Assembly: GCA_948976265.1 (NCBI GenBank)
Contig: CARFUA010000002.1
Location: 1-6,438 of the forward strand
Source of the DNA: an uncultured Clostridia bacterium
GTDB taxonomy: Bacteria > Bacillota > Clostridia > TANB77 > CAG-508
Direction: 5' to 3'
DNA length: 6,438 bases
Both the position numbers and the translations under genes were made by a program. Below, one piece after another: positions 5,057 to 6,438 of the stretch; positions within the stretch are counted from its first letter, which is position 1, and each line of letters starts with the position of its first letter. A model generated the notes under the pieces. It was not told where the DNA came from. It searched no databases and saw only the letters and a program-made list of their open reading frames with translations.

Positions 5057-5115
5057 CTCTAATTTTATATCTACTTTTATTTTACAACTTCCTACTAAAA
5101 ATCGCAATTTGTTTT

Positions 5116-6051
5116 CTAAAATATTCCATAAAAATTTTTAAAGACATATCCTTGCTCACGTAAATACGCTATTACAGCTGGCAAAGTTTCAGCTGTGTAA
5201 GATTTATCACTTGCATCATGCATTAAAACAATAATCGCATCGTCACCTTCCATGCTTTGTTTCAAACATCCCATTAATTCTTCTTCTGTCGTTTTTCCTT
5301 CTGCGTCTCCTGTCAAACAATTCCAATTGGTATAATTCACGCCATTGCTTGACAACAATCCTTTGGCTTCTGCTTTTATTGCATCATACTTTCCACCACT
5401 TGAACCGCCTGGAAAGCGAAAAAGATACGTATTATAAGCAGCATTTCCTAAAGCATTTCGAATCGCTGTTTCGCATTTATTATATTCGTCCAAAACGGCT
5501 TCTTTTGACTGATAAATCTGGGAATATTTATGAGAATAACCATGATTTGCAATATAATGTCCTTCTTCATATTCTCGTTTCAATAACGCTGGATTCAATT
5601 CCACTCGACTTCCTAATACAAAAAACGTTGCTGGTACATTTTCCTCTTTTAAAATATCCAATATTTGTGGCGTAATATTCTTGGAAGGCCCATCATCAAA
5701 GGTAAGATACGCAACTTTTTCTTTTGAATAATAAATATTGGTTATTTCTTGTTGCGCATTTGGATTTTGCTTTGGAATAAATTTGGTTTTGATTTGTTCT
5801 AAATCATGTTTTTTAATCAATTCATGCTTTCCTTCATAGGCTCTCAAATCACTTGTTTTTTCAGCTTTTTTTGAGTTTTCAAAACCACCATTTTTTATTT
5901 TTAAGGAAAGCCACGTACTAATAATCATCACCACAACACATCCCAAAACAATCATGCCACAAATGATGGTTTTCTTTCTTAAATGTGCCTTATTTAATTG
6001 TTCTTCATTTGGTTCGAATTCTTCATTTTCATCTTCTATATCATATAACAT
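5116..6051 (-). CDS. Membrane-anchored polysaccharide deacetylase (NodB domain)
   Basis: A 311-residue protein. It has an acidic cytosolic N-terminus (1–25), one membrane helix (about 28–50), a linker to about 108 and an extracellular NodB-homology domain (about 112–305). The domain belongs to carbohydrate esterase family 4, metal-dependent enzymes that remove acetyl groups from GlcNAc or MurNAc in peptidoglycan or related glycans. Motif 1 is TFDDGP (117–122; base Asp119, metal Asp120). Motif 2 is NHGYSH (169–174; metal His170 and His174). Motif 3 is FRFPGG (211–216; Arg212). Motif 4 is NWNCLTGDA (242–250). Motif 5 is VLMHD (275–279; acid His278). All catalytic residues are present, and the RFPGG/WN..GDA version is the form I recall from clostridial members rather than the RPP type. 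TGAGGT stands 8 nt before the ATG. Monocistronic. A role in lysozyme resistance or wall modification is inferred from the family. Confidence 0.93.
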   Translation of the reverse strand: MLYDIEDENEEFEPNEEQLNKAHLRKKTIICGMIVLGCVVVMIISTWLSLKIKNGGFENSKKAEKTSDLRAYEGKHELIKKHDLEQIKTKFIPKQNPNAQQEITNIYYSKEKVAYLTFDDGPSKNITPQILDILKEENVPATFFVLGSRVELNPALLKREYEEGHYIANHGYSHKYSQIYQSKEAVLDEYNKCETAIRNALGNAAYNTYLFRFPGGSSGGKYDAIKAEAKGLLSSNGVNYTNWNCLTGDAEGKTTEEELMGCLKQSMEGDDAIIVLMHDASDKSYTAETLPAVIAYLREQGYVFKNFYGIF

Positions 6052-6070
6052 TTTTTATTACCTCATATTT

Positions 6071-6098
6071 ATTATACTATATTTTACGTTTTTTTCAA
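6071..6098 (-). promoter_or_regulatory. Sigma-A-type promoter of the polysaccharide deacetylase gene
   Basis: Minus strand: -35 TTGAAA (6093–6098), 16-nt spacer, perfect -10 TATAAT (6071–6076). The -10 is only about 20 nt from the start codon, so the ribosome binding site at 6060–6065 would sit almost at the 5' end of the mRNA, leaving a very short leader. Confidence 0.6.
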
Positions 6099-6143
6099 CA
6101 AAAAATGTAAAAAACTTATCTTTTTCTCCAAAATTTTTACTAA

Positions 6144-6190
6144 AAAAAGCTATCTTAGAATCCGCTTCATGAATTCTAAAATAGCTTTTT
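6144..6190 (-). terminator. Intrinsic terminator of the right-edge gene
   Basis: An 18-bp stem with a single C:A mismatch (6144–6161 with 6173–6190) and an 11-nt loop. On the minus strand it is followed by a run of seven Ts and starts 3 nt after the stop codon of the gene at the right edge. It also insulates the deacetylase promoter from that gene. Confidence 0.88.
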
Positions 6191-6193
6191 CCA

Positions 6194-6438
6194 TTAATGG
6201 TCTTTCAGCCATCTCACTCGTTCCTTGATTTGAGACAGCTTTTCTTTATCATCCTGCAAATCAGGTATTGACATCAGCCAATTGTGCTGATTGTAATAAA
6301 CAAACAGTCTGTCAATGCATTTTTCAAACTCGTCGCAAGCTTCTTGCGCATTTGAAAATTTTAACACAATCTTCCCATGTTTGATTTTTTGTGAGCAATT
6401 CTCTGGAAAAATCCGCTGCTTTTCTTCTGGGGAGATGT
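6194..6438 (-). CDS. C-terminal 80 residues of an unrecognised protein (5' end outside window)
   Basis: An open frame enters from the right edge and ends at TAA (6194–6196), directly before a strong terminator, which supports it as the true end of a gene. The visible part is hydrophilic and helical: ISPEEKQRIF, then KIKHGKIVLKFSNAQEA, CDEFEKCIDRLFVYYNQ, a short HNWLMSIPDLQDD loop and a basic final helix, KEKLSQIKERVRWLKDH. No membrane segment or catalytic motif is visible. I do not recognise the family; the charged helices would suit a nucleic-acid or protein-interaction domain, but that is a guess. The other two frames on this strand are closed by stops. Confidence 0.75.
   Translation of the reverse strand, partial: ISPEEKQRIFPENCSQKIKHGKIVLKFSNAQEACDEFEKCIDRLFVYYNQHNWLMSIPDLQDDKEKLSQIKERVRWLKDH

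Noticed and set aside
5349..5675. 108-codon plus-strand frame inside the deacetylase gene
   Set aside because: Antisense to the intact NodB domain, with no supporting signals.
5954..6172. 72-codon plus-strand frame over the deacetylase start and its promoter
   Set aside because: It lies antisense to the N-terminus and crosses the promoter; no ribosome binding site; composition fits AT-rich noise.

Overview
The window is AT-rich, low-GC Gram-positive DNA, most likely from the Clostridia. This rests on the type of prepilin N-terminus at the left edge, the Mbl-like actin homologue, the DUF421–DUF4363 gene pair, the RFPGG-type polysaccharide deacetylase, strong AGGAG-type ribosome binding sites and consensus sigma-A-like promoters. 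I cannot name the species. Nothing looks like an insertion sequence, CRISPR array, rRNA or tRNA. This is mostly a run of single-gene transcription units for cell-envelope functions, each with its own promoter and terminator.

Left part (1–1776), all genes on the minus strand. The first 70 codons of a type IV pilin-like prepilin run off the left edge. A 366-base gap precedes it that is not empty. It holds the prepilin promoter, a perfect 13-bp inverted repeat, and a well-signalled 26-codon gene (398–478) with its own consensus promoter, a good ribosome binding site and terminator-like hairpins. An mbl/mreB-type gene follows (579–1577); its promoter overlaps three tandem 11-bp repeats.

Middle part (1714–4382). 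Transcribed away from mbl is a membrane-anchored family 2 glycosyltransferase of the polyprenyl-phosphate type. It converges on a two-gene minus-strand operon, DUF421 (YetF-like) then DUF4363, and the two units share a bidirectional terminator. Divergent from the operon is a small four-helix membrane protein resembling the YvlD/phage-holin-4 family, with an ideal ribosome binding site and a very long terminator hairpin.

Right part (4423–6438). A 177-residue soluble protein that I do not recognise has its own promoter and terminator. It converges on a membrane-anchored NodB-type polysaccharide deacetylase. At the right edge is the C-terminal 80 residues of an unrecognised minus-strand gene with its terminator.

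The recognisable genes are linked by theme rather than by operon: cell-shape cytoskeleton (Mbl), lipid-linked sugar transfer (GT2), glycan deacetylation (NodB protein), small membrane proteins and a surface pilin-like protein. The items most worth a second look are the 26-residue peptide gene, the orphan 177-residue protein, and the repeat structures upstream of mbl and of the holin-like gene.
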